Source: Actinoalloteichus_B caeruleus (GTDB lineage Bacteria > Actinomycetota > Actinomycetes > Mycobacteriales > Pseudonocardiaceae). From it: a DNA stretch of 64,000 nucleotides. A model generated the notes under the pieces. The model made no database searches and was not told the DNA's origin. It was given only the letters and a program-made list of their open reading frames with translations. Position 1 is the first letter of the stretch; every line of letters begins with the position of its first letter. Where the stretch lies: NCBI RefSeq assembly GCF_000718005.1, contig NZ_JODV01000011.1. The stretch is one strand, 5' to 3'. The position numbers were made by a program, and so were the translations under genes. Positions 42,431 to 51,388 of this stretch are shown here, in pieces.

Positions 42431-42470
42431 GAGCCCAACGCGCCGACCCACCCCGGTGGCGCGTGGGCTC
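42431..42470 (-). terminator. hairpin at end of helR
   Basis: GAGCCCAACGCGCC (42431-42444) pairs with GGCGCGTGGGCTC (42458-42470) with one bulge. It begins at the stop codon of the helicase gene and separates it from the lasso operon. Confidence 0.6.
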
Positions 42471-44670
42471 ACCCCCTGGCCGGGGCGTGGGCCTCGACCT
42501 CCACGAGGCCACCGAGCACGGTGGGCAGCGGGCCCTGGTGCAGCACGCCGAGGCGCTGGGTGGCGCGGGTGAGCGCGACGTACAGTTCCGCCGCTCCACG
42601 CGGGCCGTCGGCGAGGATCCGCCCCGGCTCCACGATCAGGACGGCGTCGAACTCCAGCCCCTTCGTCTCCGACGCCGGCACCGCGCCGGGAACGCCCGGC
42701 GGCCCGATCACCACACTCGTGCCCTCCCGGCCCGCCTCGTCCCGGACGAACTCCTCGACCGCGGCCGGCAACTCGGCCTCGGTGACCCGCCGTGACCAGG
42801 GGCGGACACCGCAGGCGCGCACCGACTCCGGTGGCTGGACCCCGGGGGCGAACTCCGCGAGCAGCGCCGCCGCGACGGACATGATCTCGGCCGGCGTCCG
42901 GTAGTTCACCGCCAGCGGCCGGTACGCCCACCGGCCCGGCACGTACGGCTCCAACACCGCGTCCCACGAGGTCGCCCCGGCCGCCGACCGGCGTTGCGCC
43001 AGGTCACCGACCACGGTGAACGACCTGCTGGGGCAGCGCCGCATCAACACCCGCCAGTCCATCTCGGACAGTTCCTGGGCCTCGTCGACCACGACGTGCC
43101 GGTAGGTCCAGTTCCGGTCGGCCGCCGCCCGCTCGGCGACATCCCGGGTGTCGCCCTCGACGAAGCGGTCCGCCAGGTCCTCCGCGTACAGGAGGTCCTG
43201 GGCGAGCAGGTGGTCCTCGTCGTCCATCAGGTCGTGGCGTTCGGTCTGGAGGATCTCCAACACGCCGGCCGCGTACTCGGCCTCCGCCCGCTGCTCCCGG
43301 TCCGCCGCCCGCTCGGCCCGCGCCGCCGCCGGGTCCCGGCCCAGCAGGTCGACCAGTTCGTCGAGGAGCGGCACGTCCGACACCGTCCACGCCTCCCCGT
43401 CGGAGCGCAGCAGCGCCGGGTCCGCGCCGGCCGCCCGCAGCCGTTCCGGCGACGTGTACAGCGGCGTGAGCAGGGTCTCCGGGGTCAACACCGGCCACAG
43501 TTCGTCGACGGCGGCGGTGAAACCCGCGTGCTCGGCGAGTTCGGTGAGCAGGTCCGCCCGCATGTCCTCCCACGCCTCCTTGTCGTCCCTGGTCAGCCAG
43601 CCCTTCCCGATCCGGGCGATCGCCCGTTCGGTGAGCACGTAGGTGACGATCTCCACGAACACCGCGCGGGCCTCGTTGTGCGGGAGGCCGCTGGCCCGCG
43701 CCTCCTGGCGGGCCCACTCCGCCGTCTCGGCGTCGATCCGCACCGTGACGTCCTCCAGCTCGATCGGCAGCGGCCGCTCGGGAAGCCGTTGCCGATCGGC
43801 GACCGCGGCCGCCAACACGTCCAGGATCCGGAGTGAACCCTTCAGCCGCGCGACCTCAGGAGTGTCCTCGGCGGCCACCCGGAGACCGGGCACGAGGCCG
43901 CCGGGAGTCGTGAACACCACGTTCGACTCGCCCAGCGACGGCAGCACCCGGCTGATGTGGTTCAGGAACGCCGGGTTGGGGCCCACGACGAGCACGCCGT
44001 GGCGTTCCATCCGGTCCCGTCGCGTGTAGAGGAGGTACGCGACGCGGTGCAGGGCCACCACGGTCTTCCCGGTTCCCGGGCCGCCCTCGATCACCAGGAC
44101 CCCGGGGTGGTCCAGCCGGATGATCTCGTCCTGCTCGGCCTGGATGGTCGCCACGATGTCGCGCATGCCCTCGCCGCGCGGGGCGTTCACGGCGGCGAGC
44201 AGTGCCGCGTCCCCCCGTTCGTCCCCACCCGGTCGGCCGAGCACCTCGTCGGTGAAGCCGACCAGGTGGCGTCCGCGCGAGTGGAACTGCCGGCGCCGGC
44301 GCATGTTCTCCGGGTTCGCGGCGGTGGCCACGTAGAACGCGCGGGACGCGGGTGCCCGCCAGTCCAGCAGCAGCGGCGTGTAGTCGTCGTCCCTGTCGAG
44401 GATCCCGATGCGCCCGATGTAGGTGCGCTCGCCGGTCACGGCGTCCAACCGGCCGAAGCACAGCCCGCCGTCGGCCACCGCCAACCGCCGGATCTCCCGG
44501 CCGGCGGCGCGCACCCGCACGTCACGCTCCATCGGCGATCCCCCGTCGCCGGCCAACGCCGCCTGGTGTTCGGCGGTCGCCCGTTCCCGTTCCTCGTCGA
44601 GCCGCGCGTACAGCCCCGCCACGTACGCCCGCTCTGATCGCAGTTCGTCCTCGTACCCCTGAACTGACAC
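42469..44670 (-). CDS. helR: HelR-type UvrD/Rep-like helicase (class III HelD homologue)
   Basis: 733 residues from GTG 44670 (GAGGGGAAC upstream). The N-terminus (YEDELRSERAYVAGLYARLDEERERATAEH) can form the RNAP-probing coiled coil. The UvrD-like core has Walker A VIEGGPGTGKTVVALHRVAYLL near 195, VVDEAQELSEMDWRVLMRR (Walker B), GDLAQRRS, NYRTPAEIM, and the C-terminal ETKGLEFDAVLIVEP and YVALTRATQRL motifs. HelD/HelR proteins displace rifamycins and dissociate stalled RNA polymerase. A 25-bp palindrome like the rifamycin-associated element lies 305 bp upstream, which supports HelR rather than a generic HelD. The frame extends another 600 bp upstream but that part is antisense-like. Confidence 0.88.
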   Translation of the reverse strand: MSVQGYEDELRSERAYVAGLYARLDEERERATAEHQAALAGDGGSPMERDVRVRAAGREIRRLAVADGGLCFGRLDAVTGERTYIGRIGILDRDDDYTPLLLDWRAPASRAFYVATAANPENMRRRRQFHSRGRHLVGFTDEVLGRPGGDERGDAALLAAVNAPRGEGMRDIVATIQAEQDEIIRLDHPGVLVIEGGPGTGKTVVALHRVAYLLYTRRDRMERHGVLVVGPNPAFLNHISRVLPSLGESNVVFTTPGGLVPGLRVAAEDTPEVARLKGSLRILDVLAAAVADRQRLPERPLPIELEDVTVRIDAETAEWARQEARASGLPHNEARAVFVEIVTYVLTERAIARIGKGWLTRDDKEAWEDMRADLLTELAEHAGFTAAVDELWPVLTPETLLTPLYTSPERLRAAGADPALLRSDGEAWTVSDVPLLDELVDLLGRDPAAARAERAADREQRAEAEYAAGVLEILQTERHDLMDDEDHLLAQDLLYAEDLADRFVEGDTRDVAERAAADRNWTYRHVVVDEAQELSEMDWRVLMRRCPSRSFTVVGDLAQRRSAAGATSWDAVLEPYVPGRWAYRPLAVNYRTPAEIMSVAAALLAEFAPGVQPPESVRACGVRPWSRRVTEAELPAAVEEFVRDEAGREGTSVVIGPPGVPGAVPASETKGLEFDAVLIVEPGRILADGPRGAAELYVALTRATQRLGVLHQGPLPTVLGGLVEVEAHAPARG

Positions 44671-44974
44671 GTTCCCCTCACAGTGCCTGGAGATGGTGTG
44701 AGCCTCGGCGGTTTCCTCGCGTGCCCGGAGGAGCCGCCGGTTCCCCCTGCCCGTTCGCCCCGCGCCGATCCCACCCGCAGGGGCACGAGGAGGCGTTTCC
44801 CGAGGTGACGCGTCTGGTCGCGGCCACGGATCCGCCTCGTCGTGCCGTCCGCTCCCGGTGGGTGGCACTCGGGGTTCGGCGTCGCCGTGCGTCCGTCCGT
44901 CGACGGCGGCACGGCCACGCCTCCCCGCCAGTGTCCACGGCTGCTGGCTTCGGCCGGGCGATTCTGGAGCATCA

Positions 44975-44999
44975 CCGGGGTCTTGCCGCAAGACCCCGG
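44975..44999. promoter_or_regulatory. RAE-like palindrome upstream of helR
   Basis: Perfect 12-bp arms CCGGGGTCTTGC (44975-44986) and GCAAGACCCCGG (44988-44999) around one C. The core closely follows the rifamycin-associated element, described as an inverted repeat of the GGGGCTTGC/GCAAGGCCC type, that controls rifamycin-resistance genes in actinomycetes. On the minus strand a TATAGC hexamer precedes it (about 45003-45008), so the element would overlap the transcription start. The 735 bp between 44671 and 45405 otherwise contain no supported gene, implying a leader of about 300 nt. Confidence 0.75.
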
Positions 45000-45405
45000 G
45001 TGCGCTATATGTTGAACTTGGCGGGGAGCGGAGCCGTGTTCCCGGTGTGCAGCTGGTGTGTTCGCGCCGCCCGCGTCCATTCCTCGTGGTGACTCCGCCC
45101 GCCGCTTCGTCGCGTTCGCGCTCGTTCTCCCTGGTCCGCCTGGCACGACCGTTCGGGCGCCCTGAGGTCGTGCTGCCCCGCCCACATCCGCGCTGTCGCT
45201 CGCGCCGCCCGTGCGCGCGCACCGCGCGGCGGCTGGGCGGCCCCCGGCGCACGTGTCTGGCTCGGCAGCAGGTCAGCGGCGTGCGTGGCGACGACGGGGG
45301 AACGCGCACCAAGGAATCTGACCGACGTCGAGGTGTGGGCGAGCGTGCCGAGATCGCGGGCCGGACGTCGGGTCCCCGGACCGCCGGTGCCGGCGCGGCT
45401 CGGCC

Positions 45406-45879
45406 TCAGGCGGTCCGCTTCCCCCGCCGCGCGGCCACGGCCACGCGCGGGACGGCCTCCCCGGTTCCGGGCACCTCGCGACCGGGCTTGTCGTGAGCCG
45501 AGGGCATCCGCGTGGAGACCAGCACCTCCTCGACGAGGCCGAGCAGGTACCGGATCTCCCCGACGGTCGGCGTCAGCTCGTAGGCGTGCAGGTGGCAGGC
45601 GCGGGAGAGCCCCTGCCACGCCCGGTTCATCGGCGTGGCGATCTCGGGGTGGAGCTCGCCGAGCACGAGGAGCCTCGACCGCGTCGTGGGTCTCCCGTCA
45701 GTGCGCAGGGGCAGGTCGGCCCGCACCCAGAGCTGGTTCAGGACCTGTTCCAGCGCGTAGCGGCCGAGGAACGCGGAGCCCCGCAGCGCGACGCCCGGCC
45801 CGAGTCCGAACCGACCCGCCGCGAGAGCCCGCGCCAGCCCGAGTGCCCTCCCGGCGGGCACGTCCTCCGTGTCGCTCAC
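45406..45879 (-). CDS. HEPN-like small protein, coupled to zinc-hook ATPase
   Basis: 157 residues, start GTG 45879 overlapping the ATPase stop (GTGA). Helical, with GSAFLGRYALEQVLNQLW (35-51), RLLVLGELHPEIATPMNRAWQGLSRACHLHAYELTPTVGEIRYLL read across residues 69-112, and a basic disordered tail (about 128-157). R93-A-C-H-L-H98 fits an Rx4H HEPN ribonuclease motif and sits at the start of a helix. The order ATPase then HEPN, cotranslated, resembles RloC-like or other ATPase/HEPN defence pairs, but I cannot match it to a named system. Assignment rests on motif reading. Confidence 0.55.
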   Translation of the reverse strand: MSDTEDVPAGRALGLARALAAGRFGLGPGVALRGSAFLGRYALEQVLNQLWVRADLPLRTDGRPTTRSRLLVLGELHPEIATPMNRAWQGLSRACHLHAYELTPTVGEIRYLLGLVEEVLVSTRMPSAHDKPGREVPGTGEAVPRVAVAARRGKRTA

Positions 45880-48323
45880 GCCAGCTTCCCCAGGGCCGCC
45901 ACGAACTCCTCCAGACCCTTGACCGCGGCCTCCGGGCCGAGGGAGAGGCCCTTGTGCACCTGTCCGTTGCAGAGGGCCAGTGTCTGGTTCCGCGAGGGGG
46001 AACGACCGCACCAGTCGTTGAGTTCGTCCTGCCCGCCGAGAGCCAGCGTCACCCGCTCCCGGGTCAACCTGGCTTCCTCCCAACGCCGTTCCCGCTCCTC
46101 GCGGGACATGCCCTGCCTGGACTGGTGGCGGTCGTGGAGGTCCTTGGCGGCCGACTCCACCGCCAACCGGCAGATCCCCGGCAGTGCGAGGTGGAGCGCC
46201 TCGACGGGCAGGGCCGGGTCCTTCACCAACGCCCGGGCGTCCTCGACGTGCCGGAACGCCGGGCTCGGGCAAGGCCGCACCTTGACCGCCGAGTTCATGC
46301 CCCGGGTGACCTCGATGACGCGGGCCTCCACTCCCAGGGTCCGCACGGCCTGGGGGAGGCGGTCGTCGTGGGTGAAGACCACCACCTGGCGGTCCTGGGC
46401 GATCCGCTCCAGCACCCGCACGAACCCGTCGATCTTGGACAGGTCGAAGGCCTGGATCGGGTCGTCGAGCACGACGAACCGGAACGGGCTGGACGGCGCG
46501 GTGGCGCGGGGGAGGAACAGCGAGAGGCTGAGGGCGTGGGACTCGCCCTGGCTCGTCAGGCCGAGCGCGGAGCCCTCCTCACCGTCCACGCCTGCGGTGA
46601 ACCGAACGGTGCGGCGGGTGTGCCGGCCCTCCAGGGTCAGGTTGCCCAGGCTGACGTTGCTCTCCTGCCGGAGGCTCGCCCAGACCTCCTGGATCTCGCC
46701 CGACAGCTCGGCGACCCGCTCGTCCCGGATCGTGGTCTCGTTCCTCTCCAGCCACTTCACGGCCTGGTCGGCGGCGCGCACCACCTCCCTGTGGGGTTCC
46801 GCGCGTTTGTTGGCGTCCAGCCAGCGGGACAGTTCGAGGGCGACGGGTGCCCAGCGTTCCTCGCGTTCGTCGAGGTGGGCGGCGGCCTGCTCGCGGACTT
46901 CGGCCATCGCGGCGGCCAGCTCGGGCCGGCGGGCGAGGAGATGGTCGGCCAGCGCGGGCAGCTCGGTCGGGGCGTCGAACCAGCGGTTCGTCGCGGCGGT
47001 GAGGGCGGGCAGGGCCGGGAGGGCGAGGGGCTCCTCGGTCGCCGGGGGCGTGGGCACCGATTCCAGCAGCGCCCGCGCCTGCCGGCGGGCCTCGGCGGTC
47101 CGCTCCGCGACCCGCCGCTGCCGTTCCGCGTCGAGGTGGTGTTCCTGGAGGGTGTCCTCGGCCTTGCGCCGCCACTCCCCGTCGAGGCGGCCCGTCCCGC
47201 ACACCGGGCAGTCCCGTTCCCCCTGCTCGGCGTGCAGTTCCAGGGCCTGTCGCAGCAGGTCGAGACGCCGGGCCTCGGTCCGGGCCCGGTGGGCCGTGAG
47301 TTCCTGTTCGGCCGTGTGCGCCGCCCGGAGGGTGTCGGCCGCGTCCCGCACCTCGTCCTCGGCGGGGGCGGTGAGGGTGGAGAGGATGCGCAGCGACCGG
47401 GTGGTCTCCTGCTGGCGTGCGTCGGTGCCGGTGGCGAGCGAGGTGAGCAGTTCGAGGTCACGTTTCCTCCCCAGCGCGGTGCGTGCGCGCTGGGCGCGGT
47501 CGTCCGGGACGTCCGCCAGCGTCTTCCTCAGCTCCCGAGACAGCTTGTCGGCGTGCTCCACCTCGTCCTTCGGCGCCTTGCGGCTTTCCTTGAGGTGGTT
47601 GATGGCCGAGGTGAGCCGGTCGAGGCCGAGGATCCGGGCGATCGCCTCGTGGAGCTTCATCGAGGTGGCGTGGAGCAGGGCGTTCATCTCCTGGTAGGAC
47701 ATGATCGGCCGGTAGTTGCGCAGGGCCTCCGCCCACCCGAGCGGGTCCCGGCCGGGGACCCGTCTCCCCAGCACTGTCCCGGTGCGCGGCTGGGTCCAGG
47801 GCTGCTGGTCGGTGTAGTCGGCGTCGCGGTCCCAGTCGATCCCGACCAGGACGTTCTCCGCCGCGCCGTCGACGGCCAGCTCGACGGCCACCGAACAGCG
47901 GCCCCGGTGGTGCAGGTTCCGCCACTGGGTGGCCCAGGGCGACTGCTTGGAGCGCTCCGGCTCGCCGCCCCAGCGGAAGGTGCCGCCGGTGAGCGCGGTC
48001 TCCAGGCCCTCGGCGAAGCTGGACTTCCCGGAGCCGTTGCGCCCGGTCACGATGGTCAGCCCTGGCCCGGGGTGCAGGCTGAGCGTGGTGGCCGATCCGA
48101 TGCCCCGGAACCCCTCGACCCGGATTTCCCGGAGGTAGGCCGTCACCGGCCGCACCGTGTCCTCGCCCGCGCTGCCCCGCTCTCCACCGATGGTGGAGAG
48201 CAGGTCGGCCAGCTCGTCGGGGCTCTCCAAGGCCGCCAGGACCAGTTCCTTCGCGCGGTCTCCCAACGAGTCGTCCTCGGTGGCGCGGGCGGCCAGCTGA
48301 GTGACGAGGGAGGAGTCAACCAT
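45876..48323 (-). CDS. SMC/RecF-like AAA ATPase with zinc-hook coiled coil
   Basis: 815 residues. Walker A VTGRNGSGKSS (93-102), preceded by LREIRVEGFRGIG, the standard RecF/SbcC N-terminus. The middle section (about 230-560) is a long charged coiled coil with a CPVCGTG zinc-hook-like CxxC near residue 371. The ABC-type signature LTSQGESHALSLSLFLP is near 587, Walker B FVVLDDPIQAFD near 615, and the H-loop VVFTHDDRLP follows. A further C-terminal domain (about 690-815) contains HDRHQSRQ and NGQVHKGLSLGPEA. ATG 48323 has GGAAAGG upstream. Only one CxxC per chain is needed for dimer hooking. DNA-end or phage-component sensing is the common theme of such ATPases; the actual trigger is unknown. 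Confidence 0.82.
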   Translation of the reverse strand: MVDSSLVTQLAARATEDDSLGDRAKELVLAALESPDELADLLSTIGGERGSAGEDTVRPVTAYLREIRVEGFRGIGSATTLSLHPGPGLTIVTGRNGSGKSSFAEGLETALTGGTFRWGGEPERSKQSPWATQWRNLHHRGRCSVAVELAVDGAAENVLVGIDWDRDADYTDQQPWTQPRTGTVLGRRVPGRDPLGWAEALRNYRPIMSYQEMNALLHATSMKLHEAIARILGLDRLTSAINHLKESRKAPKDEVEHADKLSRELRKTLADVPDDRAQRARTALGRKRDLELLTSLATGTDARQQETTRSLRILSTLTAPAEDEVRDAADTLRAAHTAEQELTAHRARTEARRLDLLRQALELHAEQGERDCPVCGTGRLDGEWRRKAEDTLQEHHLDAERQRRVAERTAEARRQARALLESVPTPPATEEPLALPALPALTAATNRWFDAPTELPALADHLLARRPELAAAMAEVREQAAAHLDEREERWAPVALELSRWLDANKRAEPHREVVRAADQAVKWLERNETTIRDERVAELSGEIQEVWASLRQESNVSLGNLTLEGRHTRRTVRFTAGVDGEEGSALGLTSQGESHALSLSLFLPRATAPSSPFRFVVLDDPIQAFDLSKIDGFVRVLERIAQDRQVVVFTHDDRLPQAVRTLGVEARVIEVTRGMNSAVKVRPCPSPAFRHVEDARALVKDPALPVEALHLALPGICRLAVESAAKDLHDRHQSRQGMSREERERRWEEARLTRERVTLALGGQDELNDWCGRSPSRNQTLALCNGQVHKGLSLGPEAAVKGLEEFVAALGKLA

Positions 48324-48649
48324 CGGGCACGTACCTTTCCACCGGGTGATCGGGTCGGCGGTGCCCTATTGGAGTGTGGAGCCGGGGAGAACACGAGGAT
48401 TTCACCCGCGTTCCACCCGAAAGTGAGGAAAGCTCGGCCACCAGGTGAAACAGGCTCGTGATCGGGGTCAACCCGAACGGAGCACCGGCCGGTCCCGGCG
48501 AGAAACACCGTCGCGGAATTCGCGCCTCGGCCGTCGGAATGGTCTGCCGGCGGCACGGAGATGATCCGCCGAAGCCGTGGGGCGACGGCCGGCGCGTCGA
48601 TCGAGGCGGCCGACGCGAGGAATCGTGGCGGTTGGCGCTCGCGCCTCCG

Positions 48650-49243
48650 TCAGCCGTCCCGCAGCAGCTCGCGGAGCGGCTGCCTCGCCTGTGCGCGTGG
48701 GTCCGGCTCGCTCTCGATCAGGGCGTTGACGACCCGACCGTCCACCAGGGCGATCAGGTGCCGGACCCGGTCCCGGTCCGAGGGGGCGCCGGCCAGTCGC
48801 AGGGTCTCGGCGATCAGGTCCTCCAGCTCGGCGCTCATGGCCCGCATCAGGGGGGCGAGGTAGGGCCGGCGGGGGGTGGTGACGAACCGTTCGTACCGGA
48901 CCAGGATCGACTCCAGTTCGCGGTCGCCGGCCGGGGTGCCGAGCAGCAGGTCCAGCAGCAGCTCCACGAGTTCGCTCCGGTCGTGGCCGCCGCCCGCCAG
49001 TTCGTCGAGGCGACGGCGGCCCTCGGAGAGTTCGAGGCGCCCCCGGTGTTCGACCGCCGCCGCGATCAGGTCGTCCAGCGAGTCGAAGTAGTAGGTGGTG
49101 GAGGCGAGCGGGAGATCCGCGCGTTCGGCGACGGCGCGGTGCCGGATCGCGTCGAACCCGCCCTCGCCGAGGAGTTCCGCGGCGGCGGCCACCAGTAGTT
49201 GACGGCGACGTTCGCCCTTCGGTGTGCTGGCTGCTGCGGTCAT
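48650..49243 (-). CDS. TetR-family regulator, downstream of Gdx-type SMR gene
   Basis: 197 residues. HTH: RQLLVAAAAELLGEGGFDAIRHRAVAERADLPLASTTYYFDSLDDLI, read over residues about 14-60; the rest is a TetR_C-type helical domain. It lies 40 bp after the SMR gene on the same strand, so it is cotranscribed with it. The pair parallels 28207-29189. The 326 bp between this gene's end and the ATPase start (48324-48649) contain no supported gene. Confidence 0.85.
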   Translation of the reverse strand: MTAAASTPKGERRRQLLVAAAAELLGEGGFDAIRHRAVAERADLPLASTTYYFDSLDDLIAAAVEHRGRLELSEGRRRLDELAGGGHDRSELVELLLDLLLGTPAGDRELESILVRYERFVTTPRRPYLAPLMRAMSAELEDLIAETLRLAGAPSDRDRVRHLIALVDGRVVNALIESEPDPRAQARQPLRELLRDG

Positions 49244-49283
49244 GGCATCCGATCCTGCCAGGCGGGGAACCGGCCGGCGGCCG

Positions 49284-49607
49284 TCAGTGACCGCCGCCGC
49301 TCAGGTTCAGGCCGATGACCCCGGCGACGATCAGCAGCAGCGAGATGATCTTGAGGGTGGAGACCCCGTCGCCGAGCCAGACCATGCCGATCACGGCGGT
49401 CAGTGCCGCGCCGATCCCCACCCACACCGCGTAGGCGGGTCCGACCGGCAGTTCCCGCATCGCCCACGCCAGGCCGGCGAAGCTGATGACCGCGAAGACG
49501 ACGAAGCTCACCGAGGGCCACAGCCGGGTGAACCCGTTCGACAGTTTGAGCGAGATCGCCCATGCCGACTCGAAGATCCCGGACACGATCAGCACGACCC
49601 AGGCCAC
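49284..49607 (-). CDS. SMR-family guanidinium exporter-like protein (Gdx/SugE type)
   Basis: 107 residues from GTG 49607 (GGGAGGG upstream, 7-nt spacing). Four transmembrane helices. Glu13 in VSGIFESAWAISLKLSNGFTRLWPS and WAMRELPVGPAYAVWVGIG are the Gdx/SugE signature (FE-W-LK---GFTRL), not the EmrE one. Gdx proteins exchange guanidinium for protons. Unlike many Gdx genes, no guanidine riboswitch is recognisable in the short leader; instead there is an inverted repeat at 49658-49673 and a TetR partner. Confidence 0.87.
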   Translation of the reverse strand: MAWVVLIVSGIFESAWAISLKLSNGFTRLWPSVSFVVFAVISFAGLAWAMRELPVGPAYAVWVGIGAALTAVIGMVWLGDGVSTLKIISLLLIVAGVIGLNLSGGGH

Positions 49608-49657
49608 GATGGTCCCTCCCCGTTCTCCCGGCTTCCCTACCAGCGGTTTCGCTACTT

Positions 49658-49673
49658 TGGCACGACCGTACCA
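49658..49673. promoter_or_regulatory. inverted repeat upstream of Gdx-type SMR gene
   Basis: TGGCAC-GACC-GTACCA, six-base arms with one mismatch, 50 bp before the SMR start. Likely operator of the TetR protein at 48650. Confidence 0.5.
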
Positions 49674-49739
49674 GTTTTTCCGTGCAGCAGGGTGCCGCCA
49701 CGTGGTGGCGTCCCCCACCACCACCGAGGGGATCCGTGG

Positions 49740-50557
49740 ATCGCGGGGTGCTGGCCCTCCGCCCGTCGCACCGGGCCCGCGCTGTTCCCGGCGTTCGTCG
49801 GGGCGGCCGATGAGGTGGTGGGGGCGCGGCCGAGGAGCCGGGCGGTGTGGCGCTCACCGCCGAGGGTCCGGATCAGGCGTCGGGAGCGGCCGACCCGTCG
49901 GGGAGGTCCCTCCCCGGTGTCCCGCTGTCCCGGGCCCGGTGTCGCACTGTCGCGGTTGTGGTGTCCCGCTGTCCCGCTGTCCCGAACTCGGGACGGCTCG
50001 TGGCGGAGAAGGGGGTCCTGACCCTGTACCCCCGGCGCGGGTGGACCCGCGTCCGAGAGCGCGGGTGGACGCCTCGGGCCTCGGGGTCGCGTCGGCACCC
50101 GACGAGCGCTCCGGAACCAGAGCCGACCCCGGCCCGCTCCGCCGACGGCCTGACCCGCACGACGGCCCGACGAGCGAGGGGGTCCGGGAGCGGCTGGTAC
50201 CGCCGCTGGTCGCGGTGTGCGGGACCCGGCGGAACCCAGCGGAACCCGGCAGGACCCGGTGGAACCCGGCGGGACCCGGCGGGACCCGGCAGGGTCAGCC
50301 GAGACCGGGGCGGGGGGAGGGGAGCCTGTGGGTGGACGCGGGGCGCCCGGACGTCGCCGAACCCCTCACGCCCGGAGCGCCCAGGGCCGCCGTACCCGCT
50401 GGACGGCTGGTCGCGCGGTGCTCGGCCTCCGCCAGGAGGGATGCGTGACCTCGCCGCACGCCGAGCAGGAGAACACCGCCCCCAGGACCGGCGGGCATCA
50501 GCTCGGCCCACGGGCCGAAGACAGCCGGTGCGGCCGGGGAGCACCCGCCCCGACGGG
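49740..50557. other. gene-free, repeat-rich region
   Basis: Frames are Arg/Pro/Gly-rich without ribosome sites. It contains several GTCCCGCT-type repeats (49919-49985) and the 10-bp tandem array at 50221-50290. No gene is supported. Confidence 0.5.
50221..50290. repeat. seven tandem 10-bp repeats
   Basis: Seven head-to-tail units of GG(G/A)ACCCGGC with 0-2 differences each. The period is not a multiple of three, so it does not encode a peptide repeat. Confidence 0.9.
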
Positions 50558-51337
50558 TCAGAACTGGTCGGCCAACCGCTCCCCGAGCACGGCGAGCCGG
50601 TTCACGAACGGCGGTTCCGCGTCCCGCGTCGCCGGCTCGCTCACCACCGTGAGCACCCCACCCCCCTCGGCGAGGGTGGAGTGGCTCTCCCCGTCGGGTG
50701 AGGTCTCCACGACAGGGGCCGGCACGTCCGGCGGGCCCAGCACCACCGACACCGTGCCCAGGTTCCCGTCGTCCTCCACCTGGGCGCTGGCGCCCCGGGA
50801 GTCCGGCACGCACGCCGCGTCGACGGGCCCGGGCTCCTCCGCGTCATCGGGCAGCGCCTCGGCCAGGGCGGCCGCCAGCTGGGGGTCGACCGCCCCGCAA
50901 CCGGTCGGCACCGGCTCCACGGCCGGCGGGGAACCCGGCTCCAGCTCCGGCACCGGGAGGTCCGTCGGCTGCTCGGGCTCGGCCTCGTCCCGCATCGTCC
51001 CGGGCAGGTCCTCGGCCTCCGCCCGGCTCTCCTGGTCCTCCAGCGGCTGCCCCATCACCGCCGGCCCCTGCTCGGGGGCGTCCGCCTGGCCGTTAGCCAG
51101 CGGGCCCGCCACCGTCTCACCTCCACCGTCGTTCTGCCACGGCGTGGTTCCCACCACCGAGATGCCGCCGGCGAGCAGCGCGACCGCGAAGACCGACCCC
51201 CCGGCCGCCGTCATCCGGCGCCGACGGGTGATCCGGTGCGACTCCCGCGCCACGTCGCCCTCGTCGAACGAGGCGGGCGGGGTCTCCGCCCCGGCGGCCT
51301 CGCGGAACAACCCGGCAATCCGCTGTTCATCCACCAC
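50558..51337 (-). CDS. membrane-anchored anti-sigma-like protein
   Basis: 259 residues from GTG 51337 or 51334 (GGGGAGG upstream). The N-terminal 45 residues are cytosolic (DEQRIAGLFREAAGAETPPASFDEGDV, then an Arg-rich stop-transfer RRRRM), followed by a transmembrane helix (GGSVFAVALLAGGISVVG, about 47-64). The remaining 190 residues are an acidic Pro-rich extracytoplasmic part with Cys in PTGCGAV and DAACVPD. It directly follows the SigE-family sigma gene (51-bp gap), a frequent arrangement in actinomycetes. The N-terminus presumably holds the sigma factor; no zinc-anti-sigma HxxxCxxC motif is present. Confidence 0.7.
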   Translation of the reverse strand: MVDEQRIAGLFREAAGAETPPASFDEGDVARESHRITRRRRMTAAGGSVFAVALLAGGISVVGTTPWQNDGGGETVAGPLANGQADAPEQGPAVMGQPLEDQESRAEAEDLPGTMRDEAEPEQPTDLPVPELEPGSPPAVEPVPTGCGAVDPQLAAALAEALPDDAEEPGPVDAACVPDSRGASAQVEDDGNLGTVSVVLGPPDVPAPVVETSPDGESHSTLAEGGGVLTVVSEPATRDAEPPFVNRLAVLGERLADQF

Positions 51338-51388
51338 AGCACACCTCCCCACCGGCACCCGGCCGGAGTGGGCACACGGTCGCGCGTC

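Noticed and set aside
42220..42438. 72-codon minus-strand frame as lasso precursor candidate
   Set aside because: It lacks the YxxP leader motif and a Gly-to-Asp/Glu ring spacing; the 50-codon gene at 42081-42233 has all of these and is coupled to the cyclase.
49608..49700. Guanidine riboswitch before the Gdx-type SMR gene
   Set aside because: The leader is short and I could not find the conserved guanidine aptamer cores; an inverted repeat plus a TetR partner explains control better.
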